In this document: piece after piece, positions 45,936 to 54,958 of the stretch
Numbering within the stretch: position 1 is the stretch's first letter
Layout of the letters: each line of letters opens with the position of its first letter
Assembly (NCBI RefSeq): GCF_019048865.1
Contig: NZ_CP077604.1
Coordinates: 2,232,001 to 2,296,000 of the forward strand
DNA from: Aquihabitans sp. G128
GTDB taxonomy: Bacteria > Actinomycetota > Acidimicrobiia > Acidimicrobiales > Iamiaceae
Length of the DNA: 64,000 bases
Direction of reading: 5' to 3'
Program-made: the position numbers and the translations under genes
The notes under the pieces: model-generated
What the model saw: only the letters and a program-made list of their open reading frames with translations
Databases searched by the model: none
Told to the model about the DNA's origin: nothing

Positions 45936-46493
45936 GTGGAGGTCGGCTGGCGGCCCTTCGGCCGCGACGACACGGTGCTCATGCACCGCTGGCTGCAGCA
46001 GCCCCACGTCTCGAGGTGGTGGGACCGCGTCGAGCGCACCCCGGAGTCGACCGCCGTGGAGTTCGACCCCGAGTCCGACGAGAACCGCCACCTGCACCAG
46101 GTGGTCATCGAGGTCACCGACGACGCCGGCACCACCACGCCCGTCGGCTGGCTGCAGTGGTACCTGCTCGACGACGAGCCGACGTGGGGCCCGGGCCTGG
46201 TGCCGCCGCCGCACACCGTGGCGCTCGACCTGCTGATCGGCGTCGAGGCGTGGATCGGCCGGGGCGTCGGCCCGGCGGCGATCCGGCTCATCAGCCAGGA
46301 GGTGGTCCGGCAGGTCCCGGGCTGCACCCACCTGTGGATCGACCCCAACCCCCGCAACGAGCGGGCGATGCGGGCCTACGCCGGCCTCGGCTTCCGGGAC
46401 ACCGGGGTCGACCTCCACGACCCCGAGGACCCGGCCGAGGTGCGTCGCCTGATGATCGCCACCGTGGAGCCTGGGGTTGGCCTCGCTCCCTGA
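45936..46493 (+). CDS. GNAT acetyltransferase, AAC(6')-like (Acetyltransf_8)
   Basis: A 185-residue acetyltransferase. RPFGRDDTVLMHRWLQQPHVSRWW at the start and the IGVEAWIGRGVGPAAIRLISQEV acetyl-CoA loop match the aminoglycoside 6'-N-acetyltransferase / siderophore-acetylase branch. NPRNERAMRAYAGLGFR closes the fold. The GTG start is 3 bp after the dioxygenase stop, so the two are co-transcribed. The real acceptor is unknown, and resistance should not be assumed from this branch alone. Confidence 0.8.
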   Translation: MEVGWRPFGRDDTVLMHRWLQQPHVSRWWDRVERTPESTAVEFDPESDENRHLHQVVIEVTDDAGTTTPVGWLQWYLLDDEPTWGPGLVPPPHTVALDLLIGVEAWIGRGVGPAAIRLISQEVVRQVPGCTHLWIDPNPRNERAMRAYAGLGFRDTGVDLHDPEDPAEVRRLMIATVEPGVGLAP

Positions 46494-46589
46494 ACGCCCG
46501 GTGACGCCGGGTGACGGGCCGTCGCCGCGTCAACGAACTGTTGAAGATGTCGGGGCGCCGGGACCGGAGGCGGCCGCTACCCTCGATCC

Positions 46590-47693
46590 ATGACCGAACG
46601 GATCAGCGAAGGTGCCATCCGCCGGGCACCGAAGGTCGTGCTGCACGACCACCTCGACGGCGGCCTGCGGCCCACCACCGTGATCGAGCTCGCCGCCGAG
46701 GCGGGCCACACCCTCCCCACCACCGACCCCGGCGAGCTCCAGGCCTGGTTCACCGAGGGCGCCAACCGCCGCGACCTCGACCTCTACCTCCAGACCTTCG
46801 AGCACACCGTGGCCTGCATGCAGACCACCGAGTCCATCGAGCGGGTGGCCTTCGAGTGCGCCGAGGACCTCGCCGCCGACGGCGTCGTCTACGCCGAGGT
46901 GCGGATGGCGCCCGAGCTCTGCATCGAGCAGGGCCTCACGCCCGACCAGGCGGTGGAGGCCATGCTCGCCGGCTTCGAGCGGGGCTCGGCCGGCAAGCCC
47001 ATCGAGATGGGCCTCATCGTCACCGCCATGCGCCACGCCGCCCGCTCCCAGGAGATCGCCGAGGTCGCCCTGCGCCACCTCGACGAAGGCGTGGTGGGCT
47101 TCGACATCGCCGGCAGCGAGAGCGGCAACCCGCCCAGCCGCCACCTCGACGCCTTCCGCACCGTCGCCCAGGCCAACTCCCACATCACCATCCACGCCGG
47201 CGAGGCCTTCGGCCTGCCCAGCATCTGGGAGGCGCTCCAGATCTGCGGCGCCGAGCGGCTGGGCCACGGCGTGCGCATCATCGACGACATCACCGTCGAC
47301 CCCGACGGCCAGGTCGCCCTCGGCCGGCTGGCCTCGTTCGTGCGGGACCGGCGGGTGCCGCTCGAGATGTGCCCCACGTCGAACGTGAACACCGGCGTGT
47401 GCGACACCATCGCCGAGCACCCCATCGGGCTGCTCCGCCGGCTGCGCTTCCGGGTCACCGTCAACACCGACAACCGGCTCATGAGCGACATCTCCATGGG
47501 CCGCGAGTTCGCCAACCTCCACGAGGCCTTCGGCTGGGGCTGGGACGACTTCGAGTGGCTCACCATCAACGCCATGAAGAGCAGCTTCTGGCCGTTCGAC
47601 AAGCGGCTGCGGATCATCGACGAGCAGATCAAGCCGGGCTACGCCGCGCTCAAGGCCTCGGCGCTGGGGTCCTCCCTGGCGAGCGCCCGGTGA
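46590..47693 (+). CDS. add: Adenosine deaminase
   Basis: A 367-residue zinc enzyme converting (deoxy)adenosine to (deoxy)inosine. Metal and substrate motifs: [16 protein letters not shown] (in place of the usual HxHxxG), [25 protein letters not shown] (catalytic His-Ala-Gly-Glu), [20 protein letters not shown] and VTVNTDNRL. The ATG is 6 bases after TACCCT (46578-46583). The stop overlaps the LOG-family gene as GTGA. Product inosine is the substrate of the PNP at 52.2 kb. Confidence 0.93.
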   Translation: MTERISEGAIRRAPKVVLHDHLDGGLRPTTVIELAAEAGHTLPTTDPGELQAWFTEGANRRDLDLYLQTFEHTVACMQTTESIERVAFECAEDLAADGVVYAEVRMAPELCIEQGLTPDQAVEAMLAGFERGSAGKPIEMGLIVTAMRHAARSQEIAEVALRHLDEGVVGFDIAGSESGNPPSRHLDAFRTVAQANSHITIHAGEAFGLPSIWEALQICGAERLGHGVRIIDDITVDPDGQVALGRLASFVRDRRVPLEMCPTSNVNTGVCDTIAEHPIGLLRRLRFRVTVNTDNRLMSDISMGREFANLHEAFGWGWDDFEWLTINAMKSSFWPFDKRLRIIDEQIKPGYAALKASALGSSLASAR

Positions 47694-48283
47694 CCGGCGA
47701 GCTGCGCCGGGTCACCGTCTTCTGCGGCTCCAACCCCGGAACCGACCCGGCCTACGCGGAGGCCGCCCGCGCCCTCGGCGCCGAGCTCGCAGCGCGCCGC
47801 ATCGGCCTGGTCTACGGCGGAGGTGCGGTGGGCCTCATGGGCATCGTCGCCGACGCCACGTTGGCCGCCGGCGGCGAGGTCACCGGGATCATCCCGCAGC
47901 ACCTGTGGGACAAGGAGGTCGGCCACAAGGGCCTGACCGAGCTGCTCGTGGTGGGCTCGATGCACGAGCGCAAGCTGGCGATGGCCGACCGCGCCGACGG
48001 CTTCGTGGCCCTGCCCGGCGGCGTGGGCACCTTCGAGGAGCTCTTCGAGGTGCTGACCTGGACCCAGCTCGGCATCCACGACAAGCCGGTGGGCGTGCTC
48101 GACGTCGCCGGCTTCTACGCCCCGCTGCTCGGCTTCCTCGACTCCGCGGTCACCGCCGGCTTCCTGCGCGAGGGCCACCGGGAGATCCTCCGGTCGGCCA
48201 CCGACCCGGCCGATCTGCTCGACCAGCTGGGGGCGTGGCGGCCCGTCGAGATCCAGAAGTGGCTCGACCGGGAGCAGCGCTAG
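47690..48283 (+). CDS. LOG-family nucleotide 5'-monophosphate phosphoribohydrolase (TIGR00730)
   Basis: A 197-residue Rossmann-fold protein. Motifs: [68 protein letters not shown]. The last contains the PGGxGTxxE active-site signature. Family members split AMP-type nucleotides, including cytokinin nucleotides, into base and ribose-5-phosphate. GTGA overlap with add fits a role in purine turnover. Confidence 0.9.
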   Translation: MTGELRRVTVFCGSNPGTDPAYAEAARALGAELAARRIGLVYGGGAVGLMGIVADATLAAGGEVTGIIPQHLWDKEVGHKGLTELLVVGSMHERKLAMADRADGFVALPGGVGTFEELFEVLTWTQLGIHDKPVGVLDVAGFYAPLLGFLDSAVTAGFLREGHREILRSATDPADLLDQLGAWRPVEIQKWLDREQR

Positions 48284-48299
48284 CCCAGCCCGCCGGCGG

Positions 48300-48962
48300 T
48301 CAGCCCAGGCCCTCGAGGATGCGCCGGCTGGCGGAGCACCCGAGGCGGGTGGCCCCGGCCTCCACCATGGCCACCGCGGTGGCGGTGTCGCGGATGCCGC
48401 CCGAAGCCTTCACGCCCAGGCGGCCGTCGACGGTGGCGGCCATGAGCGCCACGGCGTGGAGGCTGGCCCCGCCCGCCGGGTGGAAGCCGGTGGAGGTCTT
48501 CACGTAGTCGGCCCCGCCCGCCTCGGCGGCACGGCAGGCGGCGATGATGCGCTCGTCGGACTGCAGCCAGGCCGACTCGATGATGACCTTGAGGTTGTGC
48601 GGCTCGGGCACCGCAGCACGGACGGTGGCGATCTCGGCCTCCACCCGGCCCCACAACCCACCGGCCACGAGGCCCAGGTCGATCACCATGTCGATCTCGA
48701 CGGCGCCGTGCTCGATGGCGAGGGCGGCCTCGGCGGCCTTGGTCTCCGGGCGGTGCGAACCGGAGGGGAACCCCACGACGGTGGCGACGGCGGTGCCGCC
48801 CGGCAGGGCGCCGGCCGGCAGGGGCAGGCGGTTCGGCGACACGCAGATGGCGCCGACGCCCAGGGTGGTGGCCTCGCCGCAGAACATGGCGATCTGGCCC
48901 GGGGTGGCGTCCGGCGACAGCAGGGTGTGGTCGATGAGGCGGGCGAGGGCAGCACGATCCAT
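48300..48962 (-). CDS. deoC: Deoxyribose-phosphate aldolase
   Basis: A 220-residue class I aldolase that splits 2-deoxyribose-5-phosphate into glyceraldehyde-3-phosphate and acetaldehyde. N-terminal [16 protein letters not shown], then EIDMVIDLG. The Schiff-base Lys is in [15 protein letters not shown] and the second Lys in [10 protein letters not shown]. The ATG at 48962 has no strong ribosome-binding site. It is convergent with the LOG gene and divergent from upp. It would complete deoxynucleoside catabolism after phosphorolysis. Confidence 0.94.
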   Translation of the reverse strand: MDRAALARLIDHTLLSPDATPGQIAMFCGEATTLGVGAICVSPNRLPLPAGALPGGTAVATVVGFPSGSHRPETKAAEAALAIEHGAVEIDMVIDLGLVAGGLWGRVEAEIATVRAAVPEPHNLKVIIESAWLQSDERIIAACRAAEAGGADYVKTSTGFHPAGGASLHAVALMAATVDGRLGVKASGGIRDTATAVAMVEAGATRLGCSASRRILEGLG

Positions 48963-49059
48963 CCCTGCATGCTGCCAGGCACCCCGGCCGATCCCCACCT
49001 TCCCGGGACCCGGCGGACCCTCCACCGCGAGCCGGGCAGGCGCGGCCATCATGGGTGGC

Positions 49060-49683
49060 GTGCAGATCTCCGTCGTCGACCACCCCCTCGCCGCCCAGGC
49101 GCTCGCCACCCTCCGTGACGTCGACACCGATCGGGTGGGCTTCCGCCACGCGATGGACGACCTCGCCGGGATCCTCGTCTACGAGGCCACCCGCACCCTG
49201 CGCACCGAGTCCTACGAGGTGACCACGCCGCTCGCGACCACCACCGGCACCCGCCTGGCCGAGCCGCCGATGGCCGTGCCGATCCTGCGTGCCGGCCTCG
49301 GCCTGCTGCCCGGCGTGCTCCGCCTCCTGCCGGACGTGCCCACCGGGTTCATCGGCGTGGCCCGCAACGAGGAGACCCTCGTCCCCGAGCCGTACATGAA
49401 CTCGGTCCCCGACGACCTCGGCGGCCGCGACGTGCTGGTGCTCGACCCCATGCTCGCCACCGGCGGCTCGCTCACCCACGCCTGCGGCATCCTCCGGGAC
49501 CGCAACCCCGGCCGCCTCATCTGCGTCTGCGTCCTGGCGGCCCCCGAGGGCGTCGCCGCCCTCGACCGCTCCGGCCTGGCCGACGAGCTGGTCGTCGGCT
49601 CCATCGACGACCACCTCAACGACGTCGCCTACATCGTCCCCGGCCTCGGCGACGCCGGCGACCGCCTCTACGGCACGGCGTAG
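49060..49683 (+). CDS. upp: Uracil phosphoribosyltransferase
   Basis: A 207-residue enzyme making UMP from uracil and PRPP. Motifs: [20 protein letters not shown] at the start, [18 protein letters not shown], and the PRPP loop [33 protein letters not shown] is the uracil-binding C-terminal segment. I chose the GTG at 49060 because it matches the usual N-terminus; an ATG three codons upstream (49051) is possible. It recycles uracil released by uridine phosphorylase. Confidence 0.94.
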   Translation: MQISVVDHPLAAQALATLRDVDTDRVGFRHAMDDLAGILVYEATRTLRTESYEVTTPLATTTGTRLAEPPMAVPILRAGLGLLPGVLRLLPDVPTGFIGVARNEETLVPEPYMNSVPDDLGGRDVLVLDPMLATGGSLTHACGILRDRNPGRLICVCVLAAPEGVAALDRSGLADELVVGSIDDHLNDVAYIVPGLGDAGDRLYGTA

Positions 49684-49712
49684 CCCGAGCGTCCTGGGGT
49701 AGACCCCACCGC

Positions 49713-50471
49713 ATGCAGATGCGGTTGGAAGAGCTGGTGATCGACAGTCGGGACCCGCGGGCGCTCGCGGCGTGGTGGGCCGAGGCGCTGGGGTGGGAGC
49801 TGCACCCGGAGGGCGACGACGAGGTCTACGTCCGCCAGGCGGCCGACGCGGACGGCGTGTACCCGTTCCCGGAGCTGGCGTTCTGCACGCTCGAGCACCC
49901 CGAGGCCGGGCGCGAGGGCATCCACCTCGACCTGAACAGCTCCTCGCCGGAGGACCAGCAGGCCACCGTCGAGCGGCTGCTGGCGCAGGGCGCCACCCGG
50001 GCCGACGTGGGCCAGGCGCCCGACGCCCCCTTCGTGGTGCTGGCCGACCCCGAGGGCAACAACCTCTGCGTGCTCGACCCCCGGCCGGAGTACGCCCACC
50101 TCGGCACGCTGGCCGGCTACACGCTGGCCGCCCACGACGCCCAGGCCCTCAAGGAGCTCTGGCAGGTGGCCACCGGCTGGGCCGTCACCCGCGACGAGCC
50201 CGACCACGTCATCCTCACCCCGCCCGACGGCGGTCCCCCGGTCGAGATCATCACGCGACCGACCATGGCCACCAGCACGGCCAAGCTGCGCAGCCACTTC
50301 GACGTGCGGGCCGTCGACGGCACGCCCCAGGAGGACGTGGTCGAGCGCCTGCTCGCCCTGGGCGCCACCCGGGCCGACATCGGCCAGGACGCCGACGACC
50401 CGCTCATCTCGTGGGTCGTGCTCGAGGACCCCGAGGGCAACGAGCTCTGCGTCCTGGCCACCCAGGGCTGA
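49713..50471 (+). CDS. Double-domain VOC (glyoxalase_6-type) protein
   Basis: A 252-residue protein with two VOC repeats (about 1-125 and 130-250). Each ends in ADP/EDPEGN-x-LCVL, and each contains ATV/EDV-VERLLALGATRAD-type helices. This layout is common in actinobacteria for antibiotic-binding or metal-independent VOC proteins with no assigned activity. The ATG at 49713 lies 30 bp after upp. The sequence gives no substrate clue. Confidence 0.75.
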   Translation: MQMRLEELVIDSRDPRALAAWWAEALGWELHPEGDDEVYVRQAADADGVYPFPELAFCTLEHPEAGREGIHLDLNSSSPEDQQATVERLLAQGATRADVGQAPDAPFVVLADPEGNNLCVLDPRPEYAHLGTLAGYTLAAHDAQALKELWQVATGWAVTRDEPDHVILTPPDGGPPVEIITRPTMATSTAKLRSHFDVRAVDGTPQEDVVERLLALGATRADIGQDADDPLISWVVLEDPEGNELCVLATQG

Positions 50472-50501
50472 GCGCACGGGCCCGGCCGGGCTCGCGCCGG
50501 G

Positions 50502-52243
50502 TCAGCCCAGGCCGGTGGCGGCGGCGATGGCGGCGGTGAGCTCGGCAAGGGCCTCGGCGGCGCGCTCGCGTGCGGCGGGCAGGCCGTCGGCGGCGTCGGC
50601 GACCGGCTCGACGACCTCGACGTAGCACTTGAGCTTGGGCTCGGTGCCGCTCGGGCGGACCACGATCCGGGCGTCGTCGAGGTACAGGAGCAGGACGTCG
50701 CTGGGGATGAACCCCCGCTCGGCGTCACCGTCGACGAGGTCGGTGATCGACGTGACCGGGCGGCCTGCGAGCTCGGTGGGCGGCGCGGCCCGGAGCGCGG
50801 CCATGGCCGCCGCCAGGTCGGCCATGCCGTCGGCGCCGGCCACCCGGGCCGACCACTGGCCGGTCAGGTGCACCCCGTGGGTGCGGGCGAGGTCGTCGAG
50901 CACGTCGAGCACGGTGCGCCCCTCGGCGGCGAGGACGGCGACCGCCTCGGCGAACAGCACGGCGGCGGAGATGCCGTCCTTGTCGCCCACCAGGTCGCCC
51001 ACGCAGAAGCCGAGGGCCTCCTCGTAGCCGAAGCCCAGCGTCCGGCCCGGGCCGGCGGCCCGGCTGATCCACTTGAAGCCGGTGAGCGTCTCGACGAACT
51101 CGACGCCGGCCGCCGCCGCCATGCGGGAGAGCAGGGTGGACGAGACGATGGTGGTGGCGAAGATGGCGTCCGCCGACACGCCGCCGTGGTCGAGCAGGTG
51201 CTGGGCCAGCACCGCACCGATCTCGTCGCCGCGGAGCGGCCGCCAGCCCTCGGGCGACGACGCCGGTCCCCGGGCCGGGTCGGGCACCGCGGCGCCGAGC
51301 CGGTCGGCGTCGGGGTCGTTGGCGAGGAGGACCTGGGCCCCTGCGGCCGACGCCGTGGCGAGGCCGAGGTCGAGCGCGCCGGGCTCCTCGGGGTTGGGGA
51401 AGGCGACCGTGGGGAAGTCGGGGTCGGGCTCGACCTGCTCGACCACCTCGGCGGCGGGCCGGAAGCCGGCGGCCTCGAAGACCCGCCGGAAGGTGGCGGC
51501 GCCGACCCCGTGCATGGCCGTGTAGGCCACCGTGACGTCGCGGGCCTCGGGCACCCGGCCGGACACGGCCGCACCGGCCACGTAGGCGGCGGCGACATCG
51601 TCGCCCAGGCGCAGGATGTCGGGGTCGTCCTCGCCTGAGCGGGGCACCACCGAGACCAGCGGCACGGCCGCCATGGCGGCGGCGATGTGCTCGTCGGTGG
51701 GGGCCACGATCTGGCGCCCGGTGCCGTCGTAGACCTTGTAGCCGTTGTCCTGAGGCGGGTTGTGGCTGGCCGTGACCATCACGCCGGCGGCCGCGCCGAG
51801 GTGGCGCACGGCGAAGGCGAGGACGGGCGTGGGCAGCGGGCCGGGCAGCAGGTGGGCCCGGATGCCCGCCGCCGCGAACACCGCGGCCGAGGCCTCGGCG
51901 AAGTCGGCCGAGCGGTGGCGGGCGTCGAAGCACACCGCCACCCCCGCCGGGGCCCGTCGGGCCCGGCGGTGTCGCGGAGCCAGGCCGAGATGCCGGCCGC
52001 CGCTCGCACGACCACGGCCAGGTTCATGCGGTTGGGACCGCCGCCCAGCGCGCCGCGCAGCCCGGCGGTGCCGAACTCGAGGTCCATGCGGAAGCGGTCT
52101 TCCAGGTCGTCGACGGCGTCTCGGGACCCGCCGTCGGCCGCGTCGAGCAGGTCGCTCAGCTCGTCACGGGTCAACGGGTCGGGATCATCGGCGATCCAGT
52201 CGACCACCCGGCCGCGCAGCTCGGTGCTCCAGCCGTCGGCCAT
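50502..52243 (-). CDS. Phosphohexomutase/phosphopentomutase (PGM/PMM family), frameshifted
   Basis: A 580-residue (reconstructed) alpha-D-phosphohexomutase. FGTAGLRG at the N-terminus is followed by the phosphoserine loop VMVTASHNPPQDNGYK and the metal loop NDPDADRLG. The sugar loop GFGYEEALGF and the phosphate loop VVRPSGTEPKLKCYVE complete the set. The frame breaks near 51949-51955, where a G/C run appears one base short. Length and the PNP neighbour (TGATG overlap) suggest PGM2-like phosphopentomutase activity, ribose-1-P to ribose-5-P, although glucose or mannose is possible. Confidence 0.88.
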
Positions 52244-53076
52244 CAGATGCGCCCCACGATGTCGGCGATGAGGGTTCCCATGCGCTCGGCGGACGTGGCC
52301 GCCACGGCCAGCACGTCGTCGTGGTCGAGGACCTCGTCGGTGAGGCCGGCCGCCAGGTTGGTCACCAGCGACACCGCCAGCACCTCGGCCCCGGCGTGGG
52401 CGGCGGCGATGGTCTCCAGCACGGTGGACATCCCCACCAGCTCGCCGCCCAGCGCCCCCACCATCCGCACCTCGGCCGGCGTCTCGTAGGTGGGGCCGAG
52501 CAGGCCGAGGTAGACGGCCTCCTCCAGCTCCGGGTCGACCGAGCGGGCCAGCTCGCGCAAGCGGGGCGCGTAGGCGTGGCTCATGTCCGGGAAGCGGGGC
52601 CCGAAGCGCTCGTCGTTGACGCCGAGCAGCGGGGTGTGGCCGGTGAGGTTCACGTGGTCGCTGATGAGCACCGGTTGGCCGGCCCACATCCCGGGGCGCA
52701 GGCCGCCCGCGGCGTTGGTGAGCACCACCGCCTTGGCGCCGGCGCGCACTGCGGTGCGCACCCCGTGGGCCACCACGTTGGGGTGGTGGCCCTCGTAGAG
52801 GTGGACCCGGCCCATGAACGCCAGGATGTGGCGGTCGCCGTTGCGGATGGAGCGCACCGTGGTGCCGTGGCCCTGCACCGACGCCTCGGGGAAGCCCCCG
52901 AGCTCGGTCATGGGCAGCTCGGCGGTGACCTCGCCCATGCGGTCCGCCGCCGGCTTCCAGCCCGACCCGAGCACCACGGCGACGTCGTGCCGCTCGACCC
53001 CCGTGGCCTCGGCCAGCCGGGCAGCGGACGCCTCGGCCGCGTCGAACGGCGAGGTCACGGGATCCGGGAAGGTCAC
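52243..53076 (-). CDS. Purine-nucleoside phosphorylase (trimeric type)
   Basis: A 277-residue enzyme converting inosine and guanosine with phosphate to base and ribose-1-phosphate. Motifs: VAVVLGSGWKPAAD (phosphate), GRVHLYEGH, VVLTNAAGGLRPGMW, LISDHVNLTG, GPTYETPAEVRM (base) and GMSTVLETIAAAHAG. I prefer GTG 53076 (GGAG about 9 bases upstream); TTG 53106 would add ten residues. It overlaps the mutase gene, and both lie downstream of adenosine kinase on the same strand. Confidence 0.92.
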   Translation of the reverse strand: MTFPDPVTSPFDAAEASAARLAEATGVERHDVAVVLGSGWKPAADRMGEVTAELPMTELGGFPEASVQGHGTTVRSIRNGDRHILAFMGRVHLYEGHHPNVVAHGVRTAVRAGAKAVVLTNAAGGLRPGMWAGQPVLISDHVNLTGHTPLLGVNDERFGPRFPDMSHAYAPRLRELARSVDPELEEAVYLGLLGPTYETPAEVRMVGALGGELVGMSTVLETIAAAHAGAEVLAVSLVTNLAAGLTDEVLDHDDVLAVAATSAERMGTLIADIVGRI

Positions 53077-53127
53077 GAGGGCAGCTCCGATCGCAGGGAC
53101 CGTCAAGTCTGCCCGAACGGGCGTGCC

Positions 53128-54135
53128 CTAGTCCGCCAGCGGGATCATCTGGGCGAGGGAGAGGCCGGGGCGGGGGCCGATGTGGCCGATCACGGCGGCG
53201 GCGGCGATGGAGCCGAGCATGCCGGAGTCGTGCAGGGAGCGGCCCTGGGTCAGCCCGAACAGGAAGCCGGCGGCGTACAGGTCGCCGGCGCCGGTCGTGT
53301 CGACCCGCTTGGGGATCTGGTGGGCGGCCACCGGCACGATCTCGTCGGCGGTCACCACCACCGAGCCGTCCTTGCCCTTGGTGATGGCGGCGATCTCGCA
53401 CACGCCGCGCACCGCGGCGATGGCCTCGTCGAACGAGTCGACGCCGTAGAGACCGGTGATCTCGTCCTCGTTGGCGAAGAGGATGTCGACGCCCTCGGAG
53501 ACCAGCTCCAGGAAGTCGTCGCGGTGGCGCTCGACGCAGAAGCTGTCCGACAGGGTCAGCGACACCTTGCGGCCGGCGCGGTGGGCGGCCTCGGCGGCGG
53601 TGCGGAAGGCCTCCTTGGCCTCGGGCCGGTCGAACAGGTAGCCCTCGAGGAAGGTGATGCGGGCCGAGGCGATGAGGTCGGTGTCGAGGTGGTCGGCGCA
53701 GAGGGTGGCCGAGGCGCCCAGGTAGGTGTTCATGGTCCGCTCACCATCGGGCGTGACCACGATCATGCAGCGGCCCGTGGGATCGCCGTCGGTGGCCTTC
53801 ACGGAGTCGAAGTGCACGCCGAGGGAGTTGAGGTCGTGGCCGAAGGACTTGCCCAGGCCGTCGTCCTTCACCCGGCCGATGTAGGCGGCCCGACCGCCGA
53901 ACGAGGCCACCCCGGAGAGGGTGTTGGCGGCCGAGCCGCCCGACGCCTCGGTCTTGTCGCCCATGGCGGCGTAGATCTCCTCGGCCCGCTCGGTGTCGAT
54001 GAGCGTCATGGACCCCTTGACCAGGTCCAGCCGGTCGATGAAGCCCTCGTCCTCGGTGCTGAGCACGTCGACCAGGGCGTTGCCGATGCCCAGCACGTCG
54101 AAGGCGGCGGCGGACTCGTTCAGAGGCGTGTTCAC
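53128..54135 (-). CDS. PfkB-family adenosine kinase
   Basis: A 335-residue ribokinase-fold sugar kinase. GIGNALVDVL at the start, GGSAANTLSGVASFGGRAAYIGRVKDDG (substrate), and DTTGAGDLYAAGFLFGL, the anion hole with the catalytic Asp. The overall pattern matches bacterial adenosine kinases rather than ribokinase. It phosphorylates adenosine to AMP, the alternative fate to deamination by add. The GTG at 54135 is 8 bases after TAGCCT. Confidence 0.88.
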   Translation of the reverse strand: MNTPLNESAAAFDVLGIGNALVDVLSTEDEGFIDRLDLVKGSMTLIDTERAEEIYAAMGDKTEASGGSAANTLSGVASFGGRAAYIGRVKDDGLGKSFGHDLNSLGVHFDSVKATDGDPTGRCMIVVTPDGERTMNTYLGASATLCADHLDTDLIASARITFLEGYLFDRPEAKEAFRTAAEAAHRAGRKVSLTLSDSFCVERHRDDFLELVSEGVDILFANEDEITGLYGVDSFDEAIAAVRGVCEIAAITKGKDGSVVVTADEIVPVAAHQIPKRVDTTGAGDLYAAGFLFGLTQGRSLHDSGMLGSIAAAAVIGHIGPRPGLSLAQMIPLAD

Positions 54136-54228
54136 GGCCGGGAAGGCTAGGGCGAACCGGACGCGCCGACCCAGCCGGGCGCGCCGGGGCCGCTAGGTTC
54201 GATCGCTCTCGATGAAGGAGACGGGCGC

Positions 54229-54873
54229 ATGGTTCGAGGACGGAAGATCACCGCGGCGGTGCTGGCGGCGGGCGCCCTGGCGCTGGGCGCCTGCGGCGGC
54301 AGCGGCTCCGACGACGCCGCGACCACCACGACCAAGGCCCCGGCGGCCACGTCCACCACCGCCGGAACGTCGTCGTCGACCACCGCCGCCACCGCGTCGA
54401 CGACCACCGTGGACGAGGGCACCACCACCACGGCCGCCGGCGGGGTGACCACCACCACCGAGAGCAGCGAGGGCCGCGACACCGACACCAGCGAGCTCGA
54501 CACCCTCACGCCCGACGGCGACCACTACGGGTACATGGCCGGGCTCGAGAAGGGCACCGTCGAAGGCCAGCCCGTGCAGGTCCTCCTCTGGGACGAGGTC
54601 GAGCTCTTCACCGGCCAGGCGGCCGTCGACGCCGCCGCCGAGGACGGCCAGACCCTCGAGACCGACTACTACGTCCGCAACGAGAACCAGACCATCCGCC
54701 ACCTCGCGGTGGTGCCCGACGCATCGGTCACCTCGCTCGACGGCGGCGGGCCGACGCCGGTGCCCTCCAGCGTCGACGAGGTCTGGCAGCAGCAGTACCT
54801 GTTCAAGATCAACGTGGGCACCGTGCGGGGCGTCACCACCATCTCCGGCATCGAGGGCGTCTACCTGCCGTAG
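54229..54873 (+). CDS. Secreted Thr-rich lipoprotein, unknown function
   Basis: A 214-residue lipoprotein. Signal peptide with lipobox ALGAC (Cys near residue 23), then about 55 residues almost wholly Thr/Ala/Ser, a flexible wall-spanning linker. The C-terminal 130 residues form a small soluble domain (VQVLLWDEVELFTGQAA, RNENQTIRHLAVVPDAS), unrecognised. The ATG has GAAGGAG upstream and a TAGGTT box about 35 bases before. Confidence 0.7.
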   Translation: MVRGRKITAAVLAAGALALGACGGSGSDDAATTTTKAPAATSTTAGTSSSTTAATASTTTVDEGTTTTAAGGVTTTTESSEGRDTDTSELDTLTPDGDHYGYMAGLEKGTVEGQPVQVLLWDEVELFTGQAAVDAAAEDGQTLETDYYVRNENQTIRHLAVVPDASVTSLDGGGPTPVPSSVDEVWQQQYLFKINVGTVRGVTTISGIEGVYLP

Positions 54874-54958
54874 GCCCGTCCGCCGGCGCGGCTGGCCCGG
54901 GGCCGCGGGCCCCGCCGGTAGCCTCGCCTGGTCTCTCATCCGCTGCCGAGGAGCCACC

